The notes beneath the pieces are model-generated. The model worked only from the letters and a program-made list of their open reading frames with translations, was not told the DNA's origin and made no database searches. DNA of 64,000 nt from Aradus depressus (Eukaryota > Arthropoda > Insecta > Hemiptera > Aradidae): positions 46,472,136 through 46,536,135 of the forward strand of contig OY759220.1 of assembly GCA_963662175.1 (NCBI GenBank), given 5' to 3'. Positions 1 to 11,372 of the stretch are shown one piece after another. Position 1 is the stretch's first letter. Each line of letters opens with the position of its first letter. A program made the position numbers and the translations under genes.

Positions 1-980
1 AGGTGTCGACTTTATTGGGCCCTGAAGCCACATGTATAAAATTTCGTGTTGAAGTATCATAACAATAACTGTCTTTGTGGGTGGAGGGGGGACGTACATA
101 GCTGATGATTCATTGATATTATAATTATAGGCTCCATTGTTCCAGACAGAACTATGAAATGTCTAAAGACCTAGATTAGAGCGTCACGCGCTAAACGAGG
201 CCTACTTATCATATGTAAATTATGTTAAATTTATTTGGTATTTTCGTATTTATCAAACTAAAGGAATAAAAAAAAAAAAAAAAATGAATACTACTGGACG
301 TGTGTTTTACATAAAAGGGACCATGTTTTCTATATTTATTACAGAGCTCTCTGGTGGCGACCCTACCAAAAGCCGCCTAACAAAGACAAAAAAACAAATA
401 AAAATTGTAATTTAAACCTTTTTTGGTGCCACAATGGAATGGAACGTTCGGATTTATCAAAAGTCCATTCTTAGCCGATCAAAAAACAACTAAGAAATCT
501 ACATTTCAGAGTAGCTCGTAGAAAAATAAAGGAAGTAAAAATTAAAAAATTAATATAAATAAGAAGTCAGAATAGCTGTGTTGGAGATGGGGTTGGGTTG
601 GGCACAGCATCCAGCATCCAGCATCCAGCAGCCAGGAGCCTCCCTCAGTCCTGATACCATCTCTTGCATATCTCATCTGTTTTGCTTCTGTCAAATATAT
701 TTTAGTTTAATTTATATTATGGTTTTTTTAAGATTTTTTTTTTTATTTTAGGATGAAAATCTTAATAAAGTATAACGTCTAAAGGTTTTTTGTGCTTTAT
801 TTTTACAGCCAATCCACGGATTTATGCTTTATGTTGGATGTAGTTATGTAATCGGTCAAAAATTCGATGTTGAATTATCATCGGAATTTCATGTTTTTCG
901 ATCCCCTGATTCAATAATCTAAAAAATCCTATCTGTTTACATGACAACCAGATATAATGTATCTACATGAACCATTATAG
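1..980. repeat. Family A fragments in AT-rich DNA
   Basis: No gene seen. Bases 1-80 match the internal unit of family A (GGTGTCG, then ATAAAATTTCGTGTTG, then AATAACTG). Bases about 830-925 match one family A end (GTTATGTAATCGGTC, AAAATTCGATG, GAATTTCATG). The rest is AT-rich and holds a short CAGCATC tandem near 605-630 but nothing else recognisable. Confidence 0.55.
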
Positions 981-982
981 AG

Positions 983-1328
983 GGCGCCGGTAGCTCAGTG
1001 GTATGCGTGCTTGTCTTCTGAGCTCAAGGTCGTGGGTTCGTAACCCGACCGAGGCCCTTAGTTTATTTTATCTGGGAGGTAAAATAAACTTAAGCACGCC
1101 GTCCTTCGGATGGGACGTTAAGCGATGGTCCCGAGCCTGTACGATGTCAGGTACTCGTTAAAGACCCCTACCCTAGGTGAATAAAAATTTAGGGTAGGCA
1201 AAATTTAGGACTCCCACAGTAAAGTCGGGCTCATGTCCACCAGAGTGACGAAAGAGCGCTCTGGTAGTAGGCGATATGACCTCATAGTTAAAGCCCGGGC
1301 ATGAGTCATAAAACCTAACCTAACCTGA
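983..1328 (+). repeat. tRNA-derived SINE, full-length copy
   Basis: This is the best copy of a SINE repeated at about ten places in the window. The head is tRNA-like, with an A-box (TAGCTCAGTGG) and a B-box (GGTTCGTAACCC) at RNA polymerase III spacing. A unique body follows (GGGAGGTAAAATAAACTTAAG, TCCTTCGGATGGGACG, GACGAAAGAGCGCTCTGG, AAAGCCCGGGCATGAGT). The 3' end is a short pentanucleotide tail of CCTAA type. Other copies are at 3452, 9018(-), 11236, 11903, 38836(-), 45419, 53690(-), 57698 and 62060(-). It is not a tRNA gene because the body is joined directly to the head and is repeated with it. Confidence 0.85.
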
Positions 1329-1339
1329 ACTATTATACA

Positions 1340-1640
1340 TAAATTCCAAACCCCGTAACGACGACCTCATTAATTTTCAGAAAAATTGGCAGAAACTGAG
1401 TGGGAGAATGAGAGGAAGGGGGGCTCAACTCAAAAACTGTAATAACTGCTGGTGTAAAATGTATCGATACGAAATGTAGTTTAAGGTTTCAGAAGTCCCT
1501 AAATAAGTTAATTATTGATTTTCAGCCAAAAAAATAGATTGTATTAAAGAGGGGAGGGGGGGGGGGGGGGGGGGGGGTGAGAGTGAAAGTATAATACAAT
1601 TTGTGCTGGGAAAGTTTATTGCCGGGGGACTTTTCTGAAT
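1340..1640 (+). repeat. Family A repeat copy with poly-G tract
   Basis: The copy contains family A internal units (ACGACCTCATTAATTTTCAG, AATAACTGCTGGTG, TTCAGAAGTCCCTAA) and the GTGCTGGGAAAGTTTATTGCCG end module. A run of about 24 G interrupts the GAGAGGGAG part of the unit near 1554-1577. No coding potential is visible. Confidence 0.65.
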
Positions 1641-1844
1641 TTCTGGTTATCTTATTTCACTAAATCTGGTCAAGTAGGTATCACTCAATGTAGTCAAGTA
1701 TCACTCAATGTAGTCAAGTATCACTCAATAGCAGCCTACATTTGTTAAACTTACTCATTTTGTATTTTGACTTTCCCGTAGGGGAAATTATGTGCTAAAT
1801 GACAACATTCGAAATTGGGTTTTTATAAAACATGAAAAAAAATA

Positions 1845-2235
1845 ACGACACCTACTGATTATCAGTCAAATCGACCAAAAGATTGAGGAACAGCTTAACA
1901 TAAAAACCTAAAAAAATAACTCCTGTATTTTGTGTATCAACATGAAATTTAATTGAGGATTCAGAAGTCTTAAAGTAAGACATAATATCAATATTATTAA
2001 AGTAAGACATAATATATATATTATATTGATTTTCACCAAATCGATAGATTGTTTTCAGAAGGAGAGCGAAAGTCGATTATTCGCGCTGAGGAAGTACGTT
2101 CACCGACACTTTTTTTTCTTTCAATTTTGGAATTAGGTGTTCGGAAAACATGAAATTGCGCAGACTCAATATCGAATTTCTGTTAGATTTTATAACTTGC
2201 CGTATACTTCGTAAAGCTGCGCAAGTAAAAAAATA
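1845..2235 (+). repeat. Family A repeat copies, head-to-tail pieces
   Basis: Starts with GACACCTACTGATTATCAGTC and runs to the GCTGAGGAAGTACGTTCACCG end module, followed by a second piece containing GGAATTAGGTGTTCGGAAAAC and a degraded GCCGTATACTTCGTAAAGC end. A short tandem of AAAGTAAGACATAATAT lies at about 1972-2013. Confidence 0.6.
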
Positions 2236-2850
2236 AACATGAAAATATGTTTCAAGTTGAGTCTCGGACTCAGTCTATTCATGACCTTCTTCCATGTAAA
2301 ACGACTTATTTATTTATTTTTTTTTTCGTTCTGCTAAAGAAATAAGAAGTGGAAAAGTGAAATCGATGAGTGGGACCGCAGAACTCTGGAGGCTTTCCTC
2401 CTTCCACCTCACAGCAATTAGGTATTTCCCTCAAGGGTGGTTTGGAACTTTTCCAATATGGCGTCGGAAAATTAGGACCCGGAGGGAGGCGCCCGGCCAC
2501 AGGGCTTTTATTCTCTTTTTCTCTCTTTTTTTTTTTCTTCCACTCGGCGAATTCCACCCCGTCCGTTAATATATATAAGGGAAAGAGGAGGAGGGGGAAA
2601 GCCTTTTTATCAAGGCTTTTAAGGGGGCCCTGCCGGGGCCGAAGCACTTCTCCATATATGCCTCTTTACCCGGGGGAGCCCTTAAGTGTGTTCTCAATCA
2701 ATATAAGACCAAGGACCCGGGGAGAGTGATTAAAAAATATGTGAAGGGCCACTCCCCCCTCCTTTACCCAGCCTCACTTCCTCTATACAAAATGGGTTTT
2801 ATGTTATAACATTTTTAGTATTATTAGCTTCGGAGTCAACAGGAGGATGA
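2236..2850. other. Unassigned, polypurine/polypyrimidine rich
   Basis: Open frames of 70-119 codons exist here on both strands, but they overlap each other over low-complexity T/C and G/A tracts and show no family signature. I see no supported gene. Confidence 0.4.
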
Positions 2851-3313
2851 GGACGGTCGTACAGAGGTCGACTAGCAGGACGGTCGTACAGAGATAGACT
2901 AGCAGGACGGTCGTACAGAGGTCGACTAGCAGGACGGTCGTACAGAGGTCGACAAGCAGGACGGTCGTACAGAGGTAGACTAGCAGGATGGTCGTACAGA
3001 GGTCGACTAGCAGGATGGTCGTACACAGGTCGACTAGCAGGACGGTCGTACAGAGGTAGACTAGCAGGACGGTCGTACAGAGGTAGACTAGCAGGACGGT
3101 CATACAGAGGTAGACTAGCAGGACGGTCGTACAGAGGTAGACTAGCAGGACTGTCGTACAGAGGTAGACTAGCAGGACTGTCGTTCAGAGGTAGACTAGC
3201 AGGACTGTCGTACAGAGGTAGACTAACAGGGCGGTCGTGCAGAGGTACACTAGCAGGACTGTCGTGCAGAGGTACACTAGCAGGACTGTCGTATAGAGGT
3301 AGACTAGCAGGGA
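2851..3313. repeat. 27-bp minisatellite, about 17 copies
   Basis: A tandem array with unit ACGGTCGTACAGAGG followed by TAGACTAGCAGG. Because 27 is divisible by three, two minus-strand frames stay open with 9-residue periodicity; these are repeat artefacts, not genes. Variants are ordered along the array: ACGG units first and CTGT units towards 3300. Confidence 0.9.
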
Positions 3314-3451
3314 TAATGAATGTTGCAGGAAGTGTTCAGTCGAAACGTAGATGAACTTCGCCAAAAGGATCCTCTTCAGGTACCTTTAGTAACTTACCCT
3401 CTTTAAGTAACCTGTCACAATTGAGAAGAGGTGTTTTCCAAACTTGGCTTT

Positions 3452-3598
3452 AAGACCACTGTCCTGGGTAAATAAAAATTTAGGGTAGGCAAAATTTATG
3501 ATTCCCATAGTAGAGTCGGGCTCATGTTCACCAGAGCGCGCTGGTAGTAGGCGACCTAGTTGTTAATGCCCGGGCATGACTCACAATAACTAACATAT
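3452..3598 (+). repeat. SINE 3' fragment
   Basis: A 5'-truncated copy of the SINE described at 983. It begins within the CCTGGGTAAATAAAAATTTAG body, keeps TAGAGTCGGGCTCATG and GCCCGGGCATGACTC, and ends in a CAATAACTAAC tail. Confidence 0.8.
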
Positions 3599-3599
3599 C

Positions 3600-5010
3600 C
3601 TATCATATAGGTTCACATGATTAAATTTTGCAATCACTGAACGAAAGTGTAAGTTGCAATCAAGAACGAAGTAAGTCACTGCCACAAAGGTATGCAATAA
3701 AAAGAAAAAAACACAAAGGGGCTGTAGCCAACAAAAAAACAATGCTCAGGATCTGTAAATATGTTGGAGGAAAGTCTGGAGGCCCCCGGCATATTTCTAA
3801 AAGAAGATTTTAATATATTGTCTTGGGGGAACAATCGGAGTTCTCTCTCTATTACTGGAGATTCTGTCTCTGTCCAAGAGTGGAGTGTCCTGTGTCCGTG
3901 TGCGCAGTGCAGTCCTGGTTCTGTGTCCGTGTGCGCACTCCATTCCGCTATACCCGCTCCCCTACAAAAAGACACCATCGATATGATCAGTACCTTACCT
4001 TCCTTTGGTTTATGCTCCTTTCAACTCCTTTCTTCTGCTTTGTCTTCCCTTTTCCATTTAATACGCCCTATCGGTATCTCTCTTGTAATTTCCTTCAACC
4101 AGTAAGAGAGAGAGGGAGGGAGGACAATAGCTTTGTGTAGTTATCAGGATATTAGTCTCATTTGGAATGGTAAGGCACCAAGGGACCTGAGTTATCAGCC
4201 AACAAGAGGGGCCATGGCGCGGCATGCTCCATACAAAGGTCAAACAGCCTCCACGATATGGTGTCTCTGCCTCTGGTCAGTTTAGTAAATACATTGATGA
4301 TTGGCATTTTGCGTTCGATGTTCGATGTTTTCACATCATATATTTTCTACTGCACTATCTCTTGTATGCTCAGATGTTCTCAGAACGTTGAGGTGCATTG
4401 AAAACCCCGTTAAAATCGCTGCAGTTGGTGAAATAAACCCCGTTAAGACATCTCGGCTTACAACTCCAATTTAGTTGTTGTCACTCTCGATTTCCTACCA
4501 GTTATACTTGGCTCTCAGCCAGTTAAGTGCAGTGTTTGAGAAGCAGCAGTTACAAATAATTCTTTTAATAATGATATTATGATATAAATCTATACTCTAT
4601 ACCTTCCATTTTTTTCCCTCATTACCCTCTCTACCGCCATAAAATGCTAGCCGGACATATAAGTTCACTGCTGTCACTAATTCTTTTAAATGTTCTCTGT
4701 CATTCACACTTATTTCAATGGTCTAGGCAGAAATTCAAAATGGAAATAAAGCACAGTTTTTAATATTTACATAAAACATTGTTTAATAAAATAACAATGT
4801 TTTATGTAAATATTTATTATATAAATCTTCCAATTTTGTTTTTTCTCGACATTTTAGGAATTTTTTTTCAAGTCAAACGAAATATATAATATACAAAATA
4901 TCAAAGCTCAAGATTTTGTTTTTTTCATTTTTGTAAATCTCGTTAATATTAAATCAATATTTACAAATTCTGCTCTACCTAAATTCATGTTCTATCTTAA
5001 TGATCGTGAT
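3600..5010. other. No gene seen; AT-rich with a short hairpin
   Basis: Overlapping short frames at 3628-4243 on both strands have no recognisable domain and mutually exclude each other. A perfect inverted repeat of about 23 bp is listed separately at 4761-4816. I see nothing else. Confidence 0.35.
4761..4816. repeat. Perfect short inverted repeat (hairpin)
   Basis: AATATTTACATAAAACATTG is followed by a short loop and its exact reverse complement, giving a stem of about 23 bp. It could be a tiny MITE relic or a hairpin-forming site. No flanking duplication was identified. Confidence 0.75.
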
Positions 5011-5014
5011 GTCA

Positions 5015-5335
5015 TAATAATGTTTTTGTGTCTGTGGATACGAAACTCCCGATAGAATGAATGTATAAACTCGAAATTTTATATTATATTATTATAATTT
5101 TATAAATATTATACCAGAACCTCATAACGATGACACCTATTGATTTAAATAAAAACTCTAATAACTGCCGATATAATAAATGTATCAACACAAAATCTAA
5201 TATGAGGATTCATAAGTCCCTGTGTAACTATCGATTTGTATCAAACGGTCGATTGATTTGAGAGAGAGAGAGAGCGGAAACTTGTTGATTCATTCGTGCT
5301 GAGGAAGTACATTGCCGGTGATTCACCGTTAACTT
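5015..5335 (+). repeat. Family A repeat copy
   Basis: Two internal units (AACTCCCGATAGAATGAATG, then AACTGCCGATATAATAAATG) end at the module GCTGAGGAAGTACATTGCCG followed by the self-complementary GGTGATTCACC and a T run. Confidence 0.8.
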
Positions 5336-5479
5336 TTTTTTTACTGAAAAAAATCAATTGAAAAAAATTGATCACTATTTAGTATTTTATTTCGTTCTGG
5401 CTTCTAGGAGAAGTGCGGGGGGTAATTACCCCTTTTAATCTCCCCTATCCTAAGCACTTGGACAAAGTCCAGGAGGGAC

Positions 5480-5496
5480 GGGGGGGGGGGGGGGGG
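5480..5496. repeat. Poly-G tract (about 17 nt)
   Basis: One of roughly a dozen long G or C homopolymers in the window. No gene lies between it and the minisatellite at 6063; the frames at 5545-5730(-) and 5796-6065(+) show no domain. Confidence 0.8.
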
Positions 5497-6062
5497 TGTC
5501 GAACAGTAGTTGGATGAGAGGAAGCACCAGGTGCCTAACGGCTATCATATAATTACTGCCTCAATTATTAAATAGAATAATATAGAAGAAAGAGAAGATC
5601 CTGGGCAACGTCCAACCACGATGTCGGGGTTCACAGATTTCACTTTAGATGGAGGTCTACCAGATGTTGGACTGGAAAACAATGGACATCTTGTGTTTTG
5701 TGAAGAGGCCTTCCTTACTAAAGAAACCACTTAGCGAGATTTAGTGAAGAATTTAATAAGAGGTCGTCCTCCTTCTGTCTTTATAGGACTCCAGGGTGTT
5801 AGTCGCCAGGCTAGCTAACTACAGGGCAGTGCCGGCTCTATCGACGGGACGGCAGAAATCAGAAAAGTGGCCTAAACTGGAGTCAATTGAAACAATATGT
5901 GACGTTGCCATAAAAAGATACTTACTTATACCTACCACTTTTGTACACATCAGTCTCCCTCTCCCCCCTCCCCACCCTTACCAATTCATTTCTGGCGTTA
6001 CTGAGAATTTGAAAATAATGTGCTGGCGTAATTTTTTTTGTTTTAATGTGGAGTATAATTGC

Positions 6063-6440
6063 TAAGGTGGATGCAGGAGCCTGCACAAGCACAGACAGCA
6101 GCAGGTTTGCTTGGCTTGCTAGAGTGGAGGCAGGAGACTGGACAAGCACAGATAGCAGCAGGTTTGCTTGGCTTGCTAGAGTGGAGGCAGGAGACTGGAC
6201 AAGCACAGACAGCAGCAGGTTTGCTTGGCTTGCTAGAGTAGAGACATGAAACCTGCACAAGCACAGAGAGCAGCAGGTCTGCTTGGCGTGCTAGAGTGGA
6301 GGCAGGAGACTGGACAAGCACAGACAGCAGCAGGTTTGCTTGGATTGCTAGAGTAGAGACATGAAACCTGCACAAGCACAGAGAGCAGCAGGTCTGCTTG
6401 GCTTGCTAGAGTGGAGGTAAGAGACTGGACGAGCACAGAT
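6063..6440. repeat. 60-bp minisatellite, about 6 copies
   Basis: Tandem units of about 60 bp (GCAGGAGACTGGACAAGCAC, AGACAGCAGCAGGTTTGCTTG, GCTTGCTAGAGTGGAG). The period is divisible by three, so open frames of up to 110 codons occur on both strands; I regard them as artefacts. Two unit variants alternate (GGAGACTGGAC and ATGAAACCTGC), suggesting a higher-order duplication of unit pairs. Confidence 0.85.
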
Positions 6441-6879
6441 AGCAGGTATGTTAGAGTTGCTACAGAAGATTGGGCAGTAGAAGCGCATGTTGACACTACC
6501 CGAGACCCGCTCACGTCCCTGGGTGGGGTATGTCGGCCCCAGGACAAACTACGTGACCCGACCATACATTCCCACGATACTCTTCTCCCGCCTTCATTTA
6601 TTTTGTAAGGACCTTTTTATCTCAAACCCGACGGAATAATAATAATGAGAACATTGTTTAATAAACATAGTGAGTGCCTTATTCCAGGCGGGTACAGTTC
6701 TCTGCTTCAGTTGACATACTGACAAGGGTGAATCATATTTGGACATCATAGAATCTACGCCACACCAATATCTTATAAATTATTTTAAACCAAAAAATAC
6801 CTCGATACATAATTTTTCACCTTTGTTTTCTTTTCGTCATCCAAAAGACATAACTCGATTAACAACAGAACAAACCATG

Positions 6880-7200
6880 GAGGAGGTACACTGCTTCTAA
6901 TGATTATCAGCCAAATCCGATCTATGGTTTGTATTTACTGGAGGTGGTGGGACATTAGCACCAAAACGTTAGTAACTGCCGATGGAATGGAAGTTTGGGA
7001 TTAAGGGATGAGGTATCCTTGTGTAGGACGCCTAATAATTACAACCGAATTAACCGTTTTTTTTTTATACACGGATTCGTAAATCTATAAGTAAGAGTTC
7101 TGCGGATTTTCTGAGAAATCAAGCAAAGGAGGAGAAGCGTTTAGAGGGAGAGTGAAAACTTAGTTCACTAAAAATATCCTAAGCTGTGGAAGTTTCTTTT
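6880..7200 (+). repeat. Diverged family A copy
   Basis: Degenerate matches to the family A unit: TTATCAGCCAAATCCG, TAACTGCCGATGGAATGGAA, AGGGAGAGTGAAAACTTAG, and a worn end module near 7185 (CTGTGGAAGTTTC). Confidence 0.45.
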
Positions 7201-7800
7201 CTAAAATTCATTGATTTTTCATCCTTTTTTTCCAGTCTAGGAGAATCTCAGAGATTTATTGGGGGGAATTTTTCCATCAGCTATGGACACCTCCTCCTGA
7301 AACATACTAGAACCGCCTCTGGCGTGTAAGTTGCCGCCCCCTAAACCACCCCCGAGACCCTAATTACAAACCATGATTAAGTTTATGCTAATCCAGAGAG
7401 CCCCATCTCCTGAGAGCCGCTACTACCTCTCCCTCCAAAGAGATTCAAACATTTGAGGAAATTAAGCAATTATGCAAATGGCTCCTCATGATAGCCCACT
7501 CCTTGTTATCTCCGTTCTCACTTCTCTCTGTCTCAAGACGCTCTTTGTTACTTTTTCCTTCTTTCTTGTCCGAATTTCTTCCATCTCATTACTTTTTCTA
7601 AGAACTTTAATTAAATTTTTTTTTTCACAAAGACAAGTTAAAACGTTCATCCTTTAGACAATGCGTCTAGGAGTAAAAGTTCGGCCACACTCAGAGTCTC
7701 CAACACCTTGCCTTTATTCTTATGTCCAATGACTAATCATTGTATATATTAAAAATCTATATAATCTGAATTTGAACCCCCAAATAAAAAAATGTATAGT
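7200..7800. other. No gene seen
   Basis: T-rich DNA with one 61-codon frame at 7472 that is low in complexity and matches nothing I recognise. Confidence 0.3.
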
Positions 7801-7802
7801 CT

Positions 7803-7910
7803 TTGTACTTCCCCAGCTATACGACGTATACGGGAAGTTATGTAATCGGCCAGAAATTCGATGTTGAATTTTCACCAGAATTTCCTATTTTCCGACCCTC
7901 TAATCCAAAA
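7803..7910 (+). repeat. Family A end module
   Basis: This is a clear copy of the hairpin end: ACTTCCCCAGCTATACGACG, then TATACGGGAAGTTATGTAATC, then ATTCGATGTTGAATTTTCACC. It abuts the MITE at 7922, which may have inserted in or beside it. Confidence 0.75.
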
Positions 7911-7921
7911 AAAATTAAAAA

Positions 7922-8190
7922 ATGTGGCCATTGCAGGACTTTTTATAGCAACCACGCTTTTACAGATGACTCGCCCCTCCCCATTCTCAAAATATTTTCA
8001 TCCTGGCATTACTGGGTGTAAGAAAGTCACTCTGAGAATTACGCTGTACCATGAAACAAAAAAAAACCGCTGAGGCCAACTCAATACTTCATATACCCAT
8101 TATGATGATGATTTTGAGGAGGAGGGAGAGAGAGAGTGATCTGTAAAAGCGTGGTTGGTAAAAGAAATTAATCAATTTAATTCTGTAATG
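7922..8190. repeat. MITE family C copy
   Basis: Terminal inverted repeats pair GGACTTTTTATAGCAACCACG at the left with CGTGGTTGGTAAAAG at about 8149-8163 on the right. Internal motifs GATGACTCGCCCC, CTGGCATTACTGGGTGTAAG, ATTACGCTGTACCATGAAAC and GAGAGAGTGATCTGTAAAAG are shared with copies at 9218, 49627 and 61590. It encodes nothing. Confidence 0.75.
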
Positions 8191-8274
8191 GCCAGAATAT
8201 TCATATATATTTTTTCAATAATTATTTTCTTTCAACAATAGCAAACTGCTACTTAAATTAAAAAAAAAAAAAAA

Positions 8275-8540
8275 ACAGATTTAATAGCAACTAACAGAAT
8301 ATATCAAGGCAAAATTTAGTATGGATTCAGAAGTCCCTGTAAGACACCCATTGACTTTCAATTGAATCAATGAATTGATTTCAAAGGAAAAAGTGAAGTA
8401 GCGCTGGACCAGTACATGATCGGTGGTTCACGCTTTTTTCATCATATTTATTGATTTCTAAGAGTTGGGAACTATGAAATTCTTGTGAAGAACTGAACAT
8501 GGAATTTTTGGCCGATTACACGATCTGCCCAGAACACAAT
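8275..8540 (+). repeat. Family A copy
   Basis: Shared unit TATCAAGGCAAAATTTAGTA, GATTCAGAAGTCCCTG, end module GCTGGACCAGTACATGATCGG and GGTTCACG, then a T run and the outer piece GGAATTTTTGGCCGATTAC. Confidence 0.65.
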
Positions 8541-9017
8541 GTAGGTAGAGTTCAGTAGGGGATGTAAAAACGTTGGTAGTTTGTCTGTAATGAGGGGTAC
8601 GTGGACTGGAGCCTGGGAACCCGGCGGCACTCCCCGCCTATCTCAGACGTGTCCTCTGCGGCTACCGCAAACTATAAACACCCTCCTGGTTCTTTTTTTG
8701 GGGGGACTCTTAACTTTACTATATCCCATAATGAGCCGGCTTTCCCACAAAACTTCCTTCTCATGAATGTAAAGTACAATTTACGCACTAAAATTCAGTG
8801 AGATTTACAACAAAGATTCGGTTAAAATATACGAACACATTTTTATTCATTTATTTATTCCTTATTGGAATTATTCATTATTCGTGTTATTCATCACTCA
8901 TAGAAAATGTTTTCCTTATATCCTCGAAATACTTTCGAATAACTCTACGGATTTAAGCTGTTATTTTAGAAGATTATTTATCGCTGTGAAACAGTTGGTT
9001 TAACAGGTTGTTAGTTT

Positions 9018-9118
9018 GTTATTGTGACTCATGTCCGGGCTTTAACTACAAGGCCGTATCCGTCCACTAATAGAGCGCTCTTTCGTCATGAGCCCTGCTC
9101 TACTGTGGGTGCTCAAGG
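9018..9118 (-). repeat. SINE fragment (diverged)
   Basis: Reverse-strand match to the SINE 3' half: GACTCATGTCCGGGCTTTAAC, AGAGCGCTCTTTCGTCATG, CTCTACTGTGGG. The tRNA-like head is absent. Confidence 0.75.
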
Positions 9119-9215
9119 CCTCGTAGTCAACATGTTGTGAAAGTGCAATTAGAACTGAGAAATCACAAGGTTTTTTTTTTTTTTTTTTTTCATCACTAAA
9201 ACAATTATGTGATGT

Positions 9216-9312
9216 GCACTTAACAGCACTTTCTTATACCAACCCCTATTTTACAGATCCCTCTCCCCCTCTCAAAATAATTTTGTACTGGCATTAGTGT
9301 GTATGTGAAATT
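9216..9312 (+). repeat. MITE family C, left half only
   Basis: Matches the left end (TTTCTTATACCAACC, TTTTACAGATCCCTCTC, ACTGGCATTAGTGTGTATG). No right terminus was found, so this is a truncated copy. Confidence 0.6.
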
Positions 9313-9724
9313 AATGTTTTTATTTTTAATATAAAAACTGCCAGTAAATAAAAGTTATTTTAAAATTAATTGCTATGCATTACAATTTAATTCTCTGCTA
9401 TAACTTTGTACGTGTTGGACCTATCTCAAATCTAAGAAAATTTGTTAGTTATAAATTTCATAAGAAACATTGTTGGTAAAAACTAATTTTCCTAAGGACT
9501 GACAATTGAAAATCAAGAAAAGTCTAAGAAAATGGGTTTTCAAAATTACATTTTAGGACTTTTTCCGCAAGTATCTCGAGTTCACAAAGGCGCATTCCGG
9601 TGAAATCTCAATATCAAATTTCTAACTGATATTATTTCTTCTATTCTATATTATATTATATAAGACTAGCGCAGAGCGAACGTATTGAAACCTGGCGCCC
9701 TAGGCGAATGTCCTGTTGGCCGCT

Positions 9725-9745
9725 CCCCCCCCCCCCCCCCCCCCC
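9725..9745. repeat. Poly-C tract (about 21 nt)
   Basis: A C homopolymer. The surrounding 8540-11235 region has no supported gene; the frame at 9708 exists only because the C run translates as prolines. Confidence 0.8.
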
Positions 9746-9749
9746 TCAT

Positions 9750-11235
9750 CACAATGAAAACCTGCCACACCCTTACTGTATACAATTTAGAAGTAGGCGA
9801 AATTATTTATGTTTAGGTTATTTGCTGCATTGCTCCGGCAGTCAATTCATGTTCACAGGAGTATTACTGTGTAAAAGAGTTTTTACCCAGCTATCCGTTC
9901 TCTAGGGACAGTTATGTAATCGGCGGCTCAGCCTTCTTTTCATGCGCTAACAGTAGAAAATACTGTCGATCTTGACCGAACAAACAAAACCTTACCGAGC
10001 TCAATGATCGATACGAAATCACTTCGTCCATCTCTTGCTAATTACGACGTTTATCTTTGTTAAAACAAGTTTAACAATCCATTCAACTGAAATTCAGTTC
10101 AGTTTATTTTCTGTATAGTTCATCTCAATCAACAGATGCAACAACATGTTACGTACAGTAAAATAATTAAAATGTTTATCCCTGTTTCATAATTATAATA
10201 AAAATATAAGTTAAGCACCTTTACAAAAAAAAATAAAAAAAAGTCTGTCGCAATGCTATCTCCTAACCTTGCAGCCCTAGGCAGCCGCGAAGTTCGCCTC
10301 TCTGGTGGGCGCAGCTCTGGGAAACCAAGGACAACCAGTAAGAACCCTTGGATTTTTCGTCAAAACTTCTGGAGACTTTTAAGCTGCAATAAACCAAACG
10401 TTTGGCTTTATAATAACTGAGTTGATTCATTTTCATAACTGTAACTCCAACATTGAAATGATCATAGCATATTCACAAACGGCTCGAACGTATTAACAAA
10501 ACATTTCTGAGCCATTAGAGAAACAATCGCCTGTCACAAGACCAAAGCGTCTTTATATTATGCATTTCTGTAAGTCTTAATCTCGCCAGATTGTATAAAA
10601 AAATATCGATTGATATACAAATTTATAATTGAATTTTCATTTGTCCATTTTTCCTCCTTTTTCACCCTCATCTTTTTCATAACTATATAATTATTTTAGG
10701 GCGTGATGGGGAAGGGTGGGGGAAAAACTTTCATTTTCTTTGCAGAGATTAATTTCAGCCCTCGACGCAAATAACAATAGAAGGGGGGGCGGTCCGACAT
10801 AATAGGACAATCTTATTAAAAAATAAGAATAAAGGAAGAGGCGTATAGGAGGGGACTATAGGGTGGAAGAAAGGCCGGGAAAGTCTTAAAACAACGTCTT
10901 AGAGCTCCCTTCCCAGAGACACAAAACGAGGGGAAATTACCCCCTTTTTGCTTTTTGAAAGGGGGAGCCTACATTGAATTTTTTTTTTATTTCTCGGCTG
11001 AGGATTGTTTTTTAAAAAGCCTTCGAACGTTGGGGTGTAAAGATTTTTATACTTTTTATTGATCTCCTTTTTTTTTTTTTTGAAAGAAACTATACTGGTC
11101 ATTATTATAAAGAATATTGAAAAACGACTTCAGAAAAGATGCTATAACCAATTGTTGAGATTTAGAGGGTTTAATCTTCAGTGTTTAATTTGAGGAGTTT
11201 TATCACTGAAATTTCAAACTAATAACTAAATTACT
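9750..11235. other. No gene seen
   Basis: AT-rich intergenic DNA with purine-rich patches at 10690-10870. Short frames at 10899(-) run over A/T homopolymers. I recognise nothing further here. Confidence 0.35.
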
Positions 11236-11372
11236 TATGTACTCGTTAGAGACTCCTCCCTAAACGGGACTCGCACAGTAGTTGGGCTCATGTCCACCAG
11301 AGCAACGTAACAACGCTCTGGTAGTAGGTGATATGTCCTCGAAGCTAAAACCCAGCTGTAAATCACAATAAC
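11236..11372 (+). repeat. SINE 3' fragment
   Basis: Matches TACTCGTTAGAGACTCC, GTTGGGCTCATGTCCACCAG, CGCTCTGGTAGTAGGTGATA and a CACAATAAC tail. The 5' head is missing. Confidence 0.75.

Noticed and set aside
983..1055. Possible tRNA genes at SINE heads (also near 57700 and 62395)
   Set aside because: Each is joined to the same repeated body and tail, so these are SINE heads rather than tRNA genes.
2799..3103. Two minus-strand frames with 9-residue repeats
   Set aside because: Artefact of a 27-bp tandem array, whose period is a multiple of three.
5922..6565. Six overlapping frames on both strands with 20-residue repeats
   Set aside because: Artefact of the 60-bp minisatellite.
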